64,000 bases of DNA, taken from the NCBI GenBank assembly GCA_018894105.1, contig CM032120.1, positions 32,138,710 to 32,202,709 of the forward strand, read 5' to 3'. The notes beneath the pieces were generated by a model. It was given only the letters and a program-made list of their open reading frames with translations. It searched no databases and was not told the DNA's origin. Position numbers and translations under genes: made by a program. This document shows, piece after piece, positions 28,813 to 40,610 of this stretch (its first letter is position 1; each line of letters begins with the position of its first letter). This DNA comes from Jacaranda mimosifolia (lineage: Eukaryota; Streptophyta; Magnoliopsida; Lamiales; Bignoniaceae).

Positions 28813-29632
28813 TGTAACAACAAATTTCTTGTTTGCAAAAATTAAAATTATAGAACAAGAAAAATTGTACAAATAAAATGAAATTAAAATCTATCAACTG
28901 TGGATTCAATTTCTAACCTAATTCTCTGGTTTTTTTCTTTCCAAATATGATCTTGAATTTCATGAGTTCTGCGAAAAACGCCTTGAATGCCATGGATCTC
29001 CTTAAATTTGATTTGAATAAAATAACATCAATTTGAGGACTTCGCATCTTAATTTCAAATCAAACGCCAGAAATATATGAGTTCCGCGAAGAATGTCTTG
29101 AACGTCGTGGATCTCCTTGAATAAAAATAACACTAATTTGAGGGTTTCACACCTTTATCTCGAATCAAACGCTATAAATATATGAGTTCCACCAAAAACA
29201 CCTTAAATGTTGTGGATTTTCTTGAATTTGTTTGAGAGAATTGCTAGACTTCTTCAAAATTTCTCGTATGCTGGAATTTTTGTTGTGTCTCAAATGAACT
29301 GAGATCACTCCTTTATATAGGTATATAATGGCAGATTTCTAGATTGACATGAACTCGTTCAACGGTTATCTCTTTGGTAAGATAATATTAATATCAAGAG
29401 ATAATATCAAATATTTTTGATTTGATTGGTTCATAAATATAGACACTCCATCTTCGATACTTGTCAATATTTGATTTGAGTATAAAATAATTACTAAATC
29501 ATTAATTAAAATTAACCATTTATCTTTTGGAATTAAATGTAATAAATTCCAAAATATAAATAGAAAATTTTAAATTAATATTTGACATATTATTTTACAT
29601 GTGTCACTTCTTAATAAATTAATTTATCTACA
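28813..29632 (-). repeat. 3' LTR of element C (820 bp) with internal tandem units
   Basis: The termini are TGTAACAAC...ATCTACA. It contains three tandem units of about 105-115 bases, marked by GAGTTCTGCGAAAAACGCC-like words at 28964, 29079 and 29184. A - strand TATA box (CTATATAAAGGAG) lies at about 29308-29320. By eye it differs from the other LTR at about one base in ten. Confidence 0.9.
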
Positions 29633-29645
29633 AATGCCCCCACTT
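29633..29645 (-). other. Polypurine tract of element C
   Basis: The - strand reads AAGTGGGGGCATT, directly next to the 3' LTR boundary at 29632. It is the plus-strand priming site and supports - strand orientation. Confidence 0.7.
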
Positions 29646-29815
29646 CAAGTCTTGATGAAAAATATCCAATCCCTTTGAATGAGTCGAGGCTTGAAGTTTT
29701 TTTTTTTTCAACACCTTTACCATATGAAATTCTCAATTAATTTGGAATTCAGTAAGAAGATAATCCACCAACGAGCAGTGCCCAATTAAACAATTTATAT
29801 TACTTGGATGAGAAG

Positions 29816-30700
29816 TGTCAAGCCCCAACTTAATAAAACAAAACAAAATAGGATTTTTATACATAAATCAAATCAATAAAAAGACTACAACTTGAAAGTT
29901 GCTCCTTATCTCTTGACCTTGCTAATTTTCCTTCATATCTGAAAATGTCAACAAAAAGAGTGAGCTCGAAAGCCCAGCAAGCATTTTACATATATTTAAG
30001 GTGCAAAATATTCAAAATACCTTATAATTAACGTGACCATGAGACTATAACACCCAAAAAACGGTGGACAAACCATCGTCATATCAAAATTCACAAAGTA
30101 TTCGAAATTAGTTTCGAGCCGGCGTATTCAAAGATTCATATCGCATAAATTTCATATCCTTATAGCAAAGTGTTATAGTCAACATGACTATACAAAACAT
30201 ATTCTCATATTAAGGATTGTGAACATTTCAAACTTTAAACATATGTAAAACACTCACCTTGCAAATTCTTATAAAACTAAGTAAAAACACCGTTCAATAA
30301 TTTTCCTCTCCTAATTATTTCTCCAAGACTTTCTCTTCCTCTTCTAACATTTTCTAACCTCATAAGATATGTATATTTTCACATATTCCCAACATATATA
30401 GGCAATTTTGTAACTCATAAATTAATTCCCACTATCCCTCAATAATACACCACTCTTCTCACTCTTAAATAAGATGTACCTCTACATATACTTGCATAAA
30501 TAGGTTATTACTTTGTATTCCTCCATTATTTCATGATTAATACCTATTATCTTCCTCGTTCTTAAGTGATAGCACTTCATATTCCACTTGTAACTTATAG
30601 CCATAATTTCAAGAATAAAAGTTCACTAATTGTCACACTTAATGAGTTTAGAAAATTAATTTATTTTTATTATAGTTATTATTATTCTTAGGGTATTACA
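29816..30700 (-). repeat. Solo LTR (885 bp) nested in element C
   Basis: It begins TGTCAAGCCCC and ends GGGTATTACA, and is flanked by a perfect 5-bp duplication AGAAG (29811-29815, 30701-30705). No partner LTR or internal region is adjacent. On the - strand it starts TGTAATACCC, like many chromovirus LTRs. A solo LTR arises by recombination between the two LTRs of one element. The antisense open frame at 30656-30838 crosses its edge and is not a gene. Confidence 0.8.
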
Positions 30701-31136
30701 AGAAGCATTGGCCCATAAGCATTCTTTAGTGGAAAATTCCTCCAATTTCCATCCCGTTTCAGCTTCAAATTCTTTCCCCTTTTTTATTATTATAATCTTG
30801 TTCCCACAATTAATTCCTTGGCTAAGTTGAAAATCCATACTTCCAACTTGCCTTGCAAAAATCTCTTTTAGTGGAGTGGCGGTTTTGCAACAAAGTTTAA
30901 AACCCTTTTAACAAGCACATGTGGCCCCACGGCAAAATCAATTAAAACGCATCCTGTGGACATCCAATTAGAGCTTGGCTTCAAACCCGGCAAAGTAGAT
31001 TCGATTTCCAGATTATAAACAAGGCCAAAACAGGTAGAACTCTGTCAGATCCTTATCGCCCATTAACATCAAGTATTTGATTCAAATTAGGATTTAGTCT
31101 CCTAATTGTACTCGGACTAGAACGCTTCAAGAGAAT

Positions 31137-31149
31137 ACTATAAAAGGAG
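31137..31149 (+). promoter_or_regulatory. TATA box of the antisense PMD gene
   Basis: TACTATAAAAGGA on the + strand is a strong plant TATA match about 250 bases upstream of the proposed start codon at 31399. It points against the direction of gag-pol, so the antisense gene of element C has its own promoter and does not depend on the LTR. Confidence 0.5.
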
Positions 31150-31950
31150 CATCCCATGAGAATAATTCCATCAAACTTATTGTTGAAAAAGCTCTGAAAA
31201 TTTTGGGTTGAAAATTTGTGGATTTATTCACTTCTTCATTCAATAATTCATTCCTTTCTTTGTCCTTGCACACCAACTGTTCGATGAAAGGAATTTAACA
31301 GAATTTACATAATTATCAACTCCATTCATTCAAGGATCAATTGTTGCAATTGAAGGAAGATTGATCTACCATTCTTTGGCATCCATTATCAACAAAACAT
31401 GAGTTTCACTAAGGTATGAATTAACGAGCATACTTCAAGTAAGTCATCAAACTAAGGATGTTTCCACCATTATTTGATTTCTTTATGAATATCAATCTTC
31501 TTAGAAGATCCTCTTTTCTTCTTCTTTTCTTTCTTATCGACTTGATTAACTTTTCCTCATACTTTGGTAGGTTGCACCATTGTTTACTTAAAGATATTTC
31601 ATCTACCGTCGGAGTGGAACATTTGATTATCCTCGATGAAGAGAATCAACTTACGGAGAAAGACACACTTTTAACTATTTATAATCCACTTATCAGTAGA
31701 TACGCAACAAAGTGGCTAAGACTGACTAATTCACTTCATATCGAGGAGTGGTCCCAGGAGATCAAAACTTTCAAAGTGTGGGCTTTAAGGGCAATTCACC
31801 ATTGTTCTCCAAATGAACTAATTCATCATCAACAATCAAACGAACTATTTCTTCTACCAACATTGGGTCATAGCATTATTGAGGACAAAGCCAAATAGGG
31901 AGAAACTTTTCAATTTGGGCGAATTCCATTACATTAAAGGATACTGGGAA

Positions 31951-32132
31951 TAGGGGTGTAAATGAGATGAATCGAGTCGCAAATGGTTCGGGCTTGACTC
32001 GATGAAAGCTCGTATTCGGCTCGATCTTGTCAAGCCCAAGCTGAGTTGCGCTCAATAATATTTGGCTAAAAAAACTCACGAGCCTAAACGAGCTTTTTTA
32101 TTATATATACATATATAATTATAATCTAGGCC

Positions 32133-32165
<33 letters not shown>

Positions 32166-32516
32166 TTGGTTTTTTATTTTTTAGAAAATATATAACAAAA
32201 TTATTTAAAAAATTTATTGTTATAGATTTTGTTTTGAGTTTAAATGAGTTCGAGTTAATCCAAACCTATACAAACTTGAACTTGAGCTCATCCGAGTCTA
32301 TACAAATCGAGCTTTTATGCTTCTCTATGATGAGCCTTATCTAGTCAAGCTAGATAAGGCTCACTGAGTCTTCGTCTATTCTAACGAGTCGAGCTTGAGC
32401 TTGGCTGTTTAGGCTCGATCAAGCTTGGCTCGAGCTCGAGCTCGCGAATTAATAAACGAGCTGAGCTTGAGCCTACTAGATTTGGGTTGGGCTCAGCTCG
32501 GCTCGTTTACACCTTA
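31951..32516. mobile_element. hAT-type non-autonomous element inside the PMD gene
   Basis: The ends are TAGGGGTGTAAATGAG and CTCGTTTACACCTTA, inverted. Flanks ACTGGGAA (31943-31950) and ACTAGGAG (32517-32524) match at six of eight bases, a decayed 8-bp duplication. The interior has many CTCGAGC/GCTCGAG words and a (TAA)n microsatellite at about 32129-32165. Removing it rejoins the PMD reading near YWE/EWTED, which supports a real insertion. Confidence 0.75.
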
Positions 32517-34902
32517 ACTAGGAGTGGACTGAAGATGTCCTTAGCTGATGCAATCACAAGTTGATTGTCGCACAAGTATATGATCCAGTATATGCTTCAT
32601 TATTCACATATGATAGAAATTCTGAGATTATCAAAGCATTTTGCGAGGTGTGGTGTCCATTTACAAATACTCTTTTAACTTTCTTTGGAGAATTGTCAAT
32701 ATCGTATGGGATTTGCACAACCTTGTAGGCCTTCCTATGATAGGAATTTTTTATGATGAAATGATTCCTAGTGCCAATGAGCTTACCAGTATTGATAAGA
32801 CTGGAGGTAAATTTATTCCCAATTCTTGCAAATACTTATTTCAAGCTTATCATTTACTTTAAAAAAGCTCCAATGGAGGTCAACTTTCTCAAGTTACTAT
32901 GGAAACATGGGTGAAGTATTGGTCCAGGAAAGCCATAAAATACCATCAATTACCACCACGCAAGGAGAAAAAGGCGGTCCAGCCCAAATCAACTCATAAT
33001 CCTCTTGGTTATTTTGGTGTTCATGGAGAATGGTCTACTGTGGATGAGGCATTATTTTTAAAACTTAGGATTCCTGGGAGCTTGACAGAAGAGATCTATT
33101 TGGCGGCATATTTAGCTTGTTGGCTTTGCTCATTCGTTCTTCCTACTAATGATGTTAATTCAATATGCCCAATACTTTCAAGATAGCATGCATCATGGCC
33201 ACTAGTAGGAAGGTAAGTCTTGTTATTCCAGTTTTAGCTAGCATCTACAATGGTTTAAATAAAATTTCAGGTTCCCCAAGGCCAAGTCGTGTCCATTCTT
33301 CTTTTCCCATCCACTTCATCTATGCTTGGTTAGTGTAGTACTTCAAAACACATTATCAAGTTTGGCAAGGAGTATGTGACCTAAAAAATAGCGATCTATT
33401 CCGACGAAGGAGACGCAAAATACTATGATCCGAAGGAGGCCCACAAGAGAATTCACAAATGAAATTTTGTTTCCTGGACTTGCACCATGATTACTAAAGA
33501 CAAAGGACTTCTATATATTGATGATGGAAAGGCTAGAGAATTGGAGCAAAAATACTTTATTGCTATTTGCTCGAATTATCTTCCTTTGCAGCAAGGTGAT
33601 TATTTTATTATTAAACCTTATAGTCCTTATCGCTTCAGTCGTCAGTTTGGATATTATCAAAAAGTCTCTGGGATTCTTGCTCATGACATTCACACAGCCT
33701 ATTTGGATGAAGGACTTCGCTATTGGCGCTTATGCACTTTGCATAATTTTATGTCACATCATAGTTTCTTTGTATGCCCCAAATGCAAAAGAATTCTCTT
33801 CGGATGCCTACAAGTAGTGGTGGGCTAAAATTCATGGAGATTACTTTGAGGAAAATATTGCAAGATTGATCAACTTGAAGCCAATCAAAAGTTTTCCCAA
33901 GGACAAGGATCATGGTAAAGGGGATAGACCACTTGCTGAAGATATTCAAAATCCTCCAACCTAGAAGGCATCGAGCCTCTAAAAGAAAAGAGAACAAATC
34001 TTTATCCTATAGAAATGAGCATCAGTAGTAATGTAGATCATCATCATTGGAAAAGGCTTAAAAAGGTTCCCAAATCTCCAAAGCCAAGTGATCCTTCGCC
34101 AACAGAGAATTTTGCCAAAGAGGTTATTTTCTTTTCTTTTTCTTCTTTCAATAAGTCTCCTTTTGGTCATTTGCTAACTTAAATCGTATAACATTTCAGC
34201 TGAAAAGTAAAATTATTAATATTGATGAAGATGAGATATCCTAAGGTAGCCAAAGATCAATCATGAAACCTAACTTGTTGGCCATGGCGCTCCCACTGAT
34301 GCAACAATGCAAAATGAGGCACTCCATAGTATGAAAGCTAAACAACAATCTCCTTGTGCTTCAATCTCAATATTTGAAGGTGAGAAATTTGTACTTAATC
34401 ATCGAGAAGAGTATCTGCAAATGTTGTGAGATGGCCTTCGCAAGAGAATAGCAAATACTCTACTTGATTTTATCTCATCTATCAAAGATAGTGTTTAATT
34501 TGTGCTTGAATCAATGTGGGGCTTCAACAAATTTGACATCTCCAATGTAGAAGAATTATTGCAAGTATTTTTTGATAAGGCCGCCACTTATGATGAGGCA
34601 AAGTCAGCATCTTTTGAGAAAGCATCTAATGAGCTTCTAGCACAACAACTAGATGAAGCCAAAAGTCGTCTTCATGATGCCCAAACTAGAGAAAGCAAAT
34701 AAATAAACCAAATTCAATCCACTCAAGAGGAGTTGGAATGTGTTGGAAAGTATCTTGAAAATTTGAAGGAACGCAAGAAGAATTTTACTTCATCATTGAA
34801 ACGCTAACAACAACTTCGTCAAAGTGCTCAAGCTGAAGTTCATGAGATTGAAGAGGAAATTGCTGCTATCAAGGGAACTCCTCCATTGAGTAATAAAGTG
34901 GT

Positions 34903-35588
34903 TAGGGATGTCAATTTATGCCCGATCACCGGATACCCACTCCGATTCGCTCCGATAGGGGCGGGTAGAAAACCCATCCCGCAGCGAATCGGATTGGGAT
35001 CGGGTTCTAATGGGTGCGGGTCAGATTGGGATTCGGGTTTATAGTAAACCCACCCTGAACCCACCTCGAAGTATTTATATATATATATTTAATTTAGATT
35101 TTTACGAAAAATATAAATACAACAAACCCTAAACTATGTTAGCATTTTTTTCTTTCCCTCCCATTCTTCACAATCGTAACTCCCAAGAGTAGATTCAGAA
35201 TGCTTAGAAAATGCTCAAAAACTTTCTATTTATTTGTTTTATGTAAAATTTATATGATAATTGAGTTCAAACTATAATATTTCGTTAATTGTACCCAAAA
35301 GTAGAGTCAGAATACCTAGAAAATACTCAAAAGCTTTCTATATGTTTGTTTTACGTAACATTTATATGATATTTGAGTTAAAATTGTAATATTTCGTTAA
35401 TTGTATAGTGGATAGTATTTTAAAAAATAAAAAATATTAATTAGGTACGGAGAGGATTGGGTAGGGTTTGGGTTTTTACTCCTATAACCCACGGGATCGG
35501 TAGAGGCGGGTAGGGGTTGTATAAAATCTTTACGGGATGGTTCAGGTTGAGTCAGAACTCGCCCCAATCGGCCCCATTGTCATCCCTA
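34903..35588. mobile_element. hAT-type non-autonomous element inside the PMD gene (686 bp)
   Basis: It starts TAGGGATGTCAATTT and ends CATTGTCATCCCTA, flanked by the perfect 8-bp duplication AAAGTGGT (34895-34902, 35589-35596). The interior is rich in GGGTCGGGTT-like words. No coding capacity. It splits the C-terminal tail of the PMD gene. Confidence 0.9.
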
Positions 35589-35811
35589 AAAGTGGTTGGA
35601 AATTTGTAAATTTCAATGGAACACTTGAAGGCCATCAAGGAAGAATTGAGGAATTTGAGTCCTTTTTCTTGAAAGTTATTTTGAACTTTTTGCTCTTATA
35701 TATATATGTATATATATAAGCTATGCTGCATTTATTTATTTATTTTGAGATTACATGATAGAAAATTTATTTCGTTTTCTATCTTGCAATCTTTTGATTT
35801 TTTCTTTTACT

Positions 35812-36445
35812 CAACAAACTAATTAACTCAACAACTAAAACTACTTTTTTTTTGTTATACTCAACAAACTAAAATCTCAAACTTAATAAAAAAAACTAAA
35901 CTATTTTTTTTTAACCCAACAACTAAAACTACTTTTTTTTTTCTTTCGTAAACTCAACAAACTAAAAACTCAAACTTAATAAAAGCAACTAAACTATTTT
36001 TCCCTTTTTTTTTTACTCAACAAACTAATTAACACAAATAACTAAAACTACTTTTTCTTTTTTTGACTTAACAAACTAAAAACTCAGACATAATTAAAAA
36101 AAACAACTAAACTACTTTTTTTTTTTGACTCAACAAACTAAACTCAAACTTAATAAAAACTACTTCTCTCTCTTTTTTTTTTGCTCAACAAACTAATTAA
36201 CTCAAACAACTAAAACTACTTCCTTTTTTTTTCTTTATAAACTCAACAAACTAAAAATTCAAACCTAATAAAAACAACTAAACTACTTTTTTTTAAAATA
36301 AACTAATTAACTCAAAGAACTAAAACTACTTTTTTTTTAACTCAACAAACTAATTAAAAACTTAAACTAATAAAAACAACTAGACTATTTTTTTTTAACT
36401 CAACGAACTAATTAACTCAAACTAATAAAAACAATTAGACTACTT
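35812..36445. repeat. Minisatellite, about 11-12 units of 45-62 bp
   Basis: Units read roughly ACTCAACAAACTAATTAACT, then CAAACTTAATAAAAACAACT, then AAACTAC and a run of 8-12 T. Units vary in length and alternate between a longer and a shorter form. The array lies between the integrase end and the antisense gene. Tandem arrays in this region are a known trait of Tat/Ogre-type elements and can seed satellite DNA. Confidence 0.85.
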
Positions 36446-36689
36446 TTTTTTATTTTTTATTTTTTTATGAAACAGAGAAAAATATAATTTAAAATAAACT
36501 CATGACTGAATTTAGAGAATATCTAAGCTGCCTACGTACCCAAAAAGGGTTTAAGTCACAACGTAGTTCAAAGAAAATATTTTTTTTTTTGGGGGGGGGA
36601 GGGGGCATCACAGTTTATGCTCATGTGGGCCAGAAGTATCCATTGCTTAACCACCTTAGACTAGGTGGGGTATTTAATATTTTAACCAC

Positions 36690-36850
36690 AAAAAATAACT
36701 TTAGTAGGGTAAGTTAGCAGTTTAATGGCATGCACTGCCTTTGGTGGGGAAAGTTAGCAGTTTAACCACGTGCACTACCTTTGGTGGGCATCATTCACAG
36801 TTTATACCCATGCGGGTCAGGAGTAACATGCAGTTTAGGCTCATGCATCA
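36690..36850. repeat. Short tandem repeats after the element C integrase
   Basis: Two to three copies of a 45-50 bp motif containing AAGTTAGCAGTTTAA and GCACTRCCTTTGGTGGG lie between the integrase stop (36869) and a G-run at 36590-36604. No coding function. Confidence 0.55.
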
Positions 36851-36868
36851 AGGAGTATTCTCCCAACT

Positions 36869-37960
36869 TTATGCATAGTAGCGCTTCAAGAACTTCCCAT
36901 TTATAGGGGTAACTCTTAATCCATCTTTAGTAACTAACTTATATGAACCATTTGTATAAACTTCCTTGACAACACAAGGACCATCCCATTTTGATGTGAA
37001 CTTATTCCCAGACAGATGAGTTGTGATGATGGGCTTTCTCACAACGAGCACCAAATCTTTAACTTGAAAAGATCGTGATCGCACCTTCTTGTTAAATGCC
37101 CTAGAGAGCCGAGCTTGATAACACTCAAGTCTTTGTTGTGCTTCCAACCTTTTCTCATAAAGGGCCTCCAATTCTTCAAGACATAAGCGTGCATTTTCTT
37201 CCTCAATCAATCCTTTTTGTATGGCTATCCTTAATAATGGAATTTGCTGCTCAAGGGGTAAAATGGCTTCAACGCCATAAACTAATGAATACGGAGTTGC
37301 TTGTGTAGGTGTTCTATGTGTAGTTTGATATGCCCATAAAGCTTCTCCAATCCTTTCATGCCAATCTCTTTATGACTTTGAGACTACTTTCTTTGGCAAA
37401 TTACATAGAGTCTTATTGAATACTTCAACAAGACCATTAGCAGCAGCATAGTACATAGAAACTTTCTCTACTTAAAATTGAACTTTTGACAAAGTTTGTC
37501 TATCAGACTATTGCAAAAGGGTTTTCCATTATCAGTGATTGTGTATCGAGGAATCCCCATAGCGATAGATAATGTTGGTGCAGGATAAAGTCAGCAACAT
37601 TTTCCTTCTTTACTTCTTTGAGGGGTATTGCTTCAGCCCACTTAGAGAAATAGTCTGTTGGAGCCAATATATAGAAGTGCCCAGCAGAAGACTTTGTCAT
37701 GGGTCCAACCACATCTAATCCCCAAGCATCAAAGGGCCATGAAGCAACAGTCGAATGCAATAGCTAGGGTGGTTGGTGAATGAAATTTGCATGAAATTGG
37801 CAACCTTGACATCTTTGAGCATAATCCATGCAATCTTTTACCATTGTTAGCCAGTAGTAGCCCATTCTTTTCATTCGAAAATATAATTTCAGACTCGACT
37901 GGTGAGCGCCACAAACTCCAGAATGAGCTTCTTCCATAGCTTGGATGGCTTCATCATCAC
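36869..37960 (-). pseudogene. Element C integrase (Ty3/gypsy, Tat type)
   Basis: On the - strand a zinc-binding part (GVCGAH near 37920, then CQGCQFHANF near 37800) precedes the catalytic core, with WPFDAWGLDVVGPMTKSSAG (about 37745-37690) holding the first catalytic Asp and DYFSKWAEAIPLKEV following. The C-terminal part (37210-36869) contains LSRAFNKKVRSRSFQVKDLV and KFTSKWDGPCVVKEVY and ends LKRYYA. There is no chromodomain, as expected for Tat. The core is broken by stops near 37500 and at least one frameshift. It would have inserted the cDNA into the host chromosome. Confidence 0.85.
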
Positions 37961-38491
37961 CTAAACATCACAATAAGTCTCCATTAAATGATCGTCTATC
38001 AAGTACAAGTTTATAATTGATGAAGCAAGCTTCATGAGGTCGGATATCGACTCTTTGATGTGGTTTAATTGGTAACTTTTCATATTTCAAATAGCCCAAC
38101 TTTTCATATTTCAAATAGCCCAACTTCTCATATTTCAAAAAGTCCATGATTGGCTGGCGCCAATATTCCTTCTCTATCTCAAATACTTGAACGACATGGC
38201 TTTCGTCTTCTTCACAATCCTCATCTTCGAAAATCGGCGCTACAACCTAACTTTTACATATTGGAATTTGGACTTCATTTTCAGGTATGGCAAGTGAAGA
38301 GGCCAATTTAGCTAGCGCATTAGCTAGTTTATTTTCCTTCCTTGGCACATGTTCGATTTCTACGTCCCCAAGCTATCCACTAAGTCTTTTGTGTAATTAA
38401 AGTATGGGAGTAATTCAGGCTTCTTGACTTCATATGATCAAAGCAATTGGTTGACCACCAACTTAGAATCTCCATAGCCTTTAAGGCGCAA

Positions 38492-38752
38492 CTATTTTAT
38501 GTCAGCCGCCATATCCAAACTAAGAATAAGAGCTTGATATTCAGCAACGTTGTTGGAACAATTTTCAGTTAAAGTGAAGGAATATGGTAATACTTCATCA
38601 TTAGATGTGATGAATACAACTCCAGCACCAGCTCCTTCTCTATGGAATGTTCCATCAATGTACATCTTCCAAGGAGGTGTAATTTCAACTATCAAGACAG
38701 TCATAAGATAATTCCCACTCAGCAGCGACAGGGTGATCGGCCAAGAAGTCAA
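38492..38752 (-). pseudogene. Second RNase H domain of element C
   Basis: The - strand product holds WKMYIDGTFHREGAGAGVVF, NVAEYQALILSLDMA and ADIK, with the Asp, Glu and Asp expected in an RNase H active site. It follows the reverse transcriptase and precedes integrase. A second, 'archaeal-type' RNase H in this position is a hallmark of the Tat lineage. The segment itself is open but lies in a broken polyprotein. Confidence 0.8.
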
Positions 38753-38779
38753 CCAAAATTTGTCCTGTTATTGCTTTAT

Positions 38780-40070
38780 GCGGAATATAGACAATTTGAA
38801 ATTATTGCAACTGAAGGTACCATCTTTCAAGTCTATCAGATAGGATGGGCTTTGGCATGAAATATTTTAATGAATTTGCTTTTGAGACAAGAAGAATAGT
38901 ATGAGCCTCAAAATAATGTTTCAGATTTTGAATTGCAAAAATTAAAGGTAAACATATTTTCTCAATCGGCAAGTATTTTAACTCATTTGGCATCATCATT
39001 TTGCTTAAGTAGTACAAGGCATTTTCCTTTCCTTCATCATTCTCCTGTGCCAATAAAGCTCCAACGGAATGTTCTTGAACAATAATATAAAGAATCAGTG
39101 GACGTCTAGGTACTGGTGCAACCAACATAGGAGGCTTCATCAAATAAGTTTCTATGCTCTTAAAAGCATTGCTACAAGCTTCATCCCACTCAAATAGAAT
39201 GCCTTTCTTCATGAGACGGCTGAATGGTTGACATCTACCAGCTAAATTTGACATGAATCTCCTTAAATAAGCTAACTTCCCTTGAAAACTTTTGAGTTCA
39301 TGGATGTCTCGAGGTTCAGGCATTTCTAGAATTACATTAATCTTTGCTTGATTTCTATGCCTCAATGACGAACAATGAATCCCTAGAAACTTCCCCAATG
39401 TAATACCAAATGCACACTTTAATGGATTCATTTTGAGTTGGTAATTTCTCATGTGCTCAAAAACTTATCTTAAATCTTAGGGGTGATCTTCTCGCCTTTC
39501 GGACTTGATGACCACTTCATCAACATAACATTAAATATTCTTGTAAAGCATATCATCAAAGATCTTTTGCATAACTCCTTGATATATGGGACCAGCATTT
39601 TTCAATCTAAATGGCATCACTTTATAGCAGTATATTCCCTTGGGAGTACGAAATGCCGTCAATTCCTCATCTTTGGTGACATACGTATTTGATTATACCT
39701 AGATGACCCATCCATAAATGATAGTGCTTCATGTCATGTAGTAGCATCAATCATGAGTTTTGCAATGGGCAATGAAAAATCATCCTTAGGACATACACCA
39801 TTTAAGTCCCTAAAGTCAACACAAACTTGAATATGGCCATTTTTCTTTCTTATTAGGGCAATACTAGAGATCCATGCTGGATACTTAACTTCTCGAATAA
39901 ACCCAACCTCAATAAGCTTGTTCACTTCAGCTTTAATCAAAGTAACCAATTCAGGTCGAAATTGACACTGAGCTTGTTTGACTGGAAGAGTTCTTCTCTT
40001 TATTGATAAATTATAGATTGCCACCTTTGGATCTAACCCAGGCATCTCTTTGTACAACTATGCAAACACA
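38780..40070 (-). pseudogene. Element C reverse transcriptase and first RNase H
   Basis: On the - strand the order is YKEMPGLDPKVA (40055), FRPELVTLIKAEVNKLIEVG, VCVDFRDLNGVCPKDDFSLP (about 39815-39760), then, across frameshifts, the active-site motif read as CYVDEVVIKSE (39516-39530) and the connection and RNase H part to 38802. The second Asp of the usual YVDD box is Glu here. Several stops separate the blocks. The N-terminal linker continues to 40434, where the copia element interrupts it, and resumes at 45471. It would have copied element RNA into DNA. Confidence 0.85.
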
Positions 40071-40415
40071 TCTTTGAATTCATGTAAGACCTAAATTAGT
40101 CTCTTTCAATTCATCTACAATGGCCTTAACACCTTTTTTAAACTCTAGATGAGCAGTTTTAGCATCTTCTTCTTCAATAAAAAAATTCTTCATTCAAAGT
40201 AATATGGTATGCTGGCATAATATCCTCTTCCACAGGCTCAATCTTCTTGAATTCCATACATGCCCTTGTTTGTCCATCATTTCTTCTTATATGGACCACC
40301 TGCATGATGCAATCTTTCTCACTTATGTAACCACTGTTGATAAGCTTAGAGATTTGTTTGAAAAGACGATTTGTAATACTTTGATGAGTTGACTGACTAT
40401 TACTAACAACAATAA

Positions 40416-40610
40416 TGTGGAAAATATGATACACATGTGGTAAATTAGTGGTGTGTGTTGAGTGTTATTTTAGGTATAGATATATTTACCATGTATTCAC
40501 ACTTAACATGTATTGTAACTTGTGAATAGTATAAATATTACCTCCTTGTCAGTCATATATTTAGACTGACATAATTATGCAATTCTTCAATATGCATAAC
40601 ATAGTTCACA
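40416..40610 (+). repeat. 5' LTR of the copia element
   Basis: It starts TGTGGAAAATATGATACACA and ends CATAGTTCACA. It carries TATAAATATT at about 40529, a possible TATA box. Its partner is at 45271-45465. Confidence 0.95.

Larger units (their letters stand above)
31399..35672 (+). pseudogene. Antisense gene of element C: plant mobile domain (PMD)-like protein, broken
   Basis: The gene lies on the strand opposite to gag-pol, between integrase and the 3' LTR. A possible first exon is ATGAGTTTCACTAAG before a GTATGA donor (31414). The start is uncertain. Visible in order are: LISRYATKWLRL (31690), VWCPFTNTLLTFFGELS (32647-32695), GLPMIGIFYDEMIPSANELT (32730-32790), AAYLACWLCSFVLP (33103-33145), FPIHFIYAWL (33303-33330), RFSRQFGYYQK (33630-33663) and EGLRYWRLC (33710-33737). 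This series is typical of plant 'aminotransferase-like, plant mobile domain' proteins. A coiled-coil rich tail follows (34550-34870 and 35600-35672, ending NLSPFS then TGA). It is broken by frameshifts, stops and two hAT-type insertions (31951-32516, 34903-35588). PMD proteins of the host (MAIN/MAIL1 type) act in silencing and genome stability. What transposon-borne ones do is not settled. Confidence 0.7.

Noticed and set aside
31458..31898. 146-codon frame as a separate host gene
   Set aside because: Its second half joins in order with the PMD blocks further right, so it is the N-terminal part of the antisense gene of element C. The first 30 codons are probably intron.
35812..36445. Regularly spaced repeats that might suggest a CRISPR array
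   Set aside because: Units have no unique spacers, vary in length, and lie in a plant retrotransposon 3' region. It is a minisatellite.
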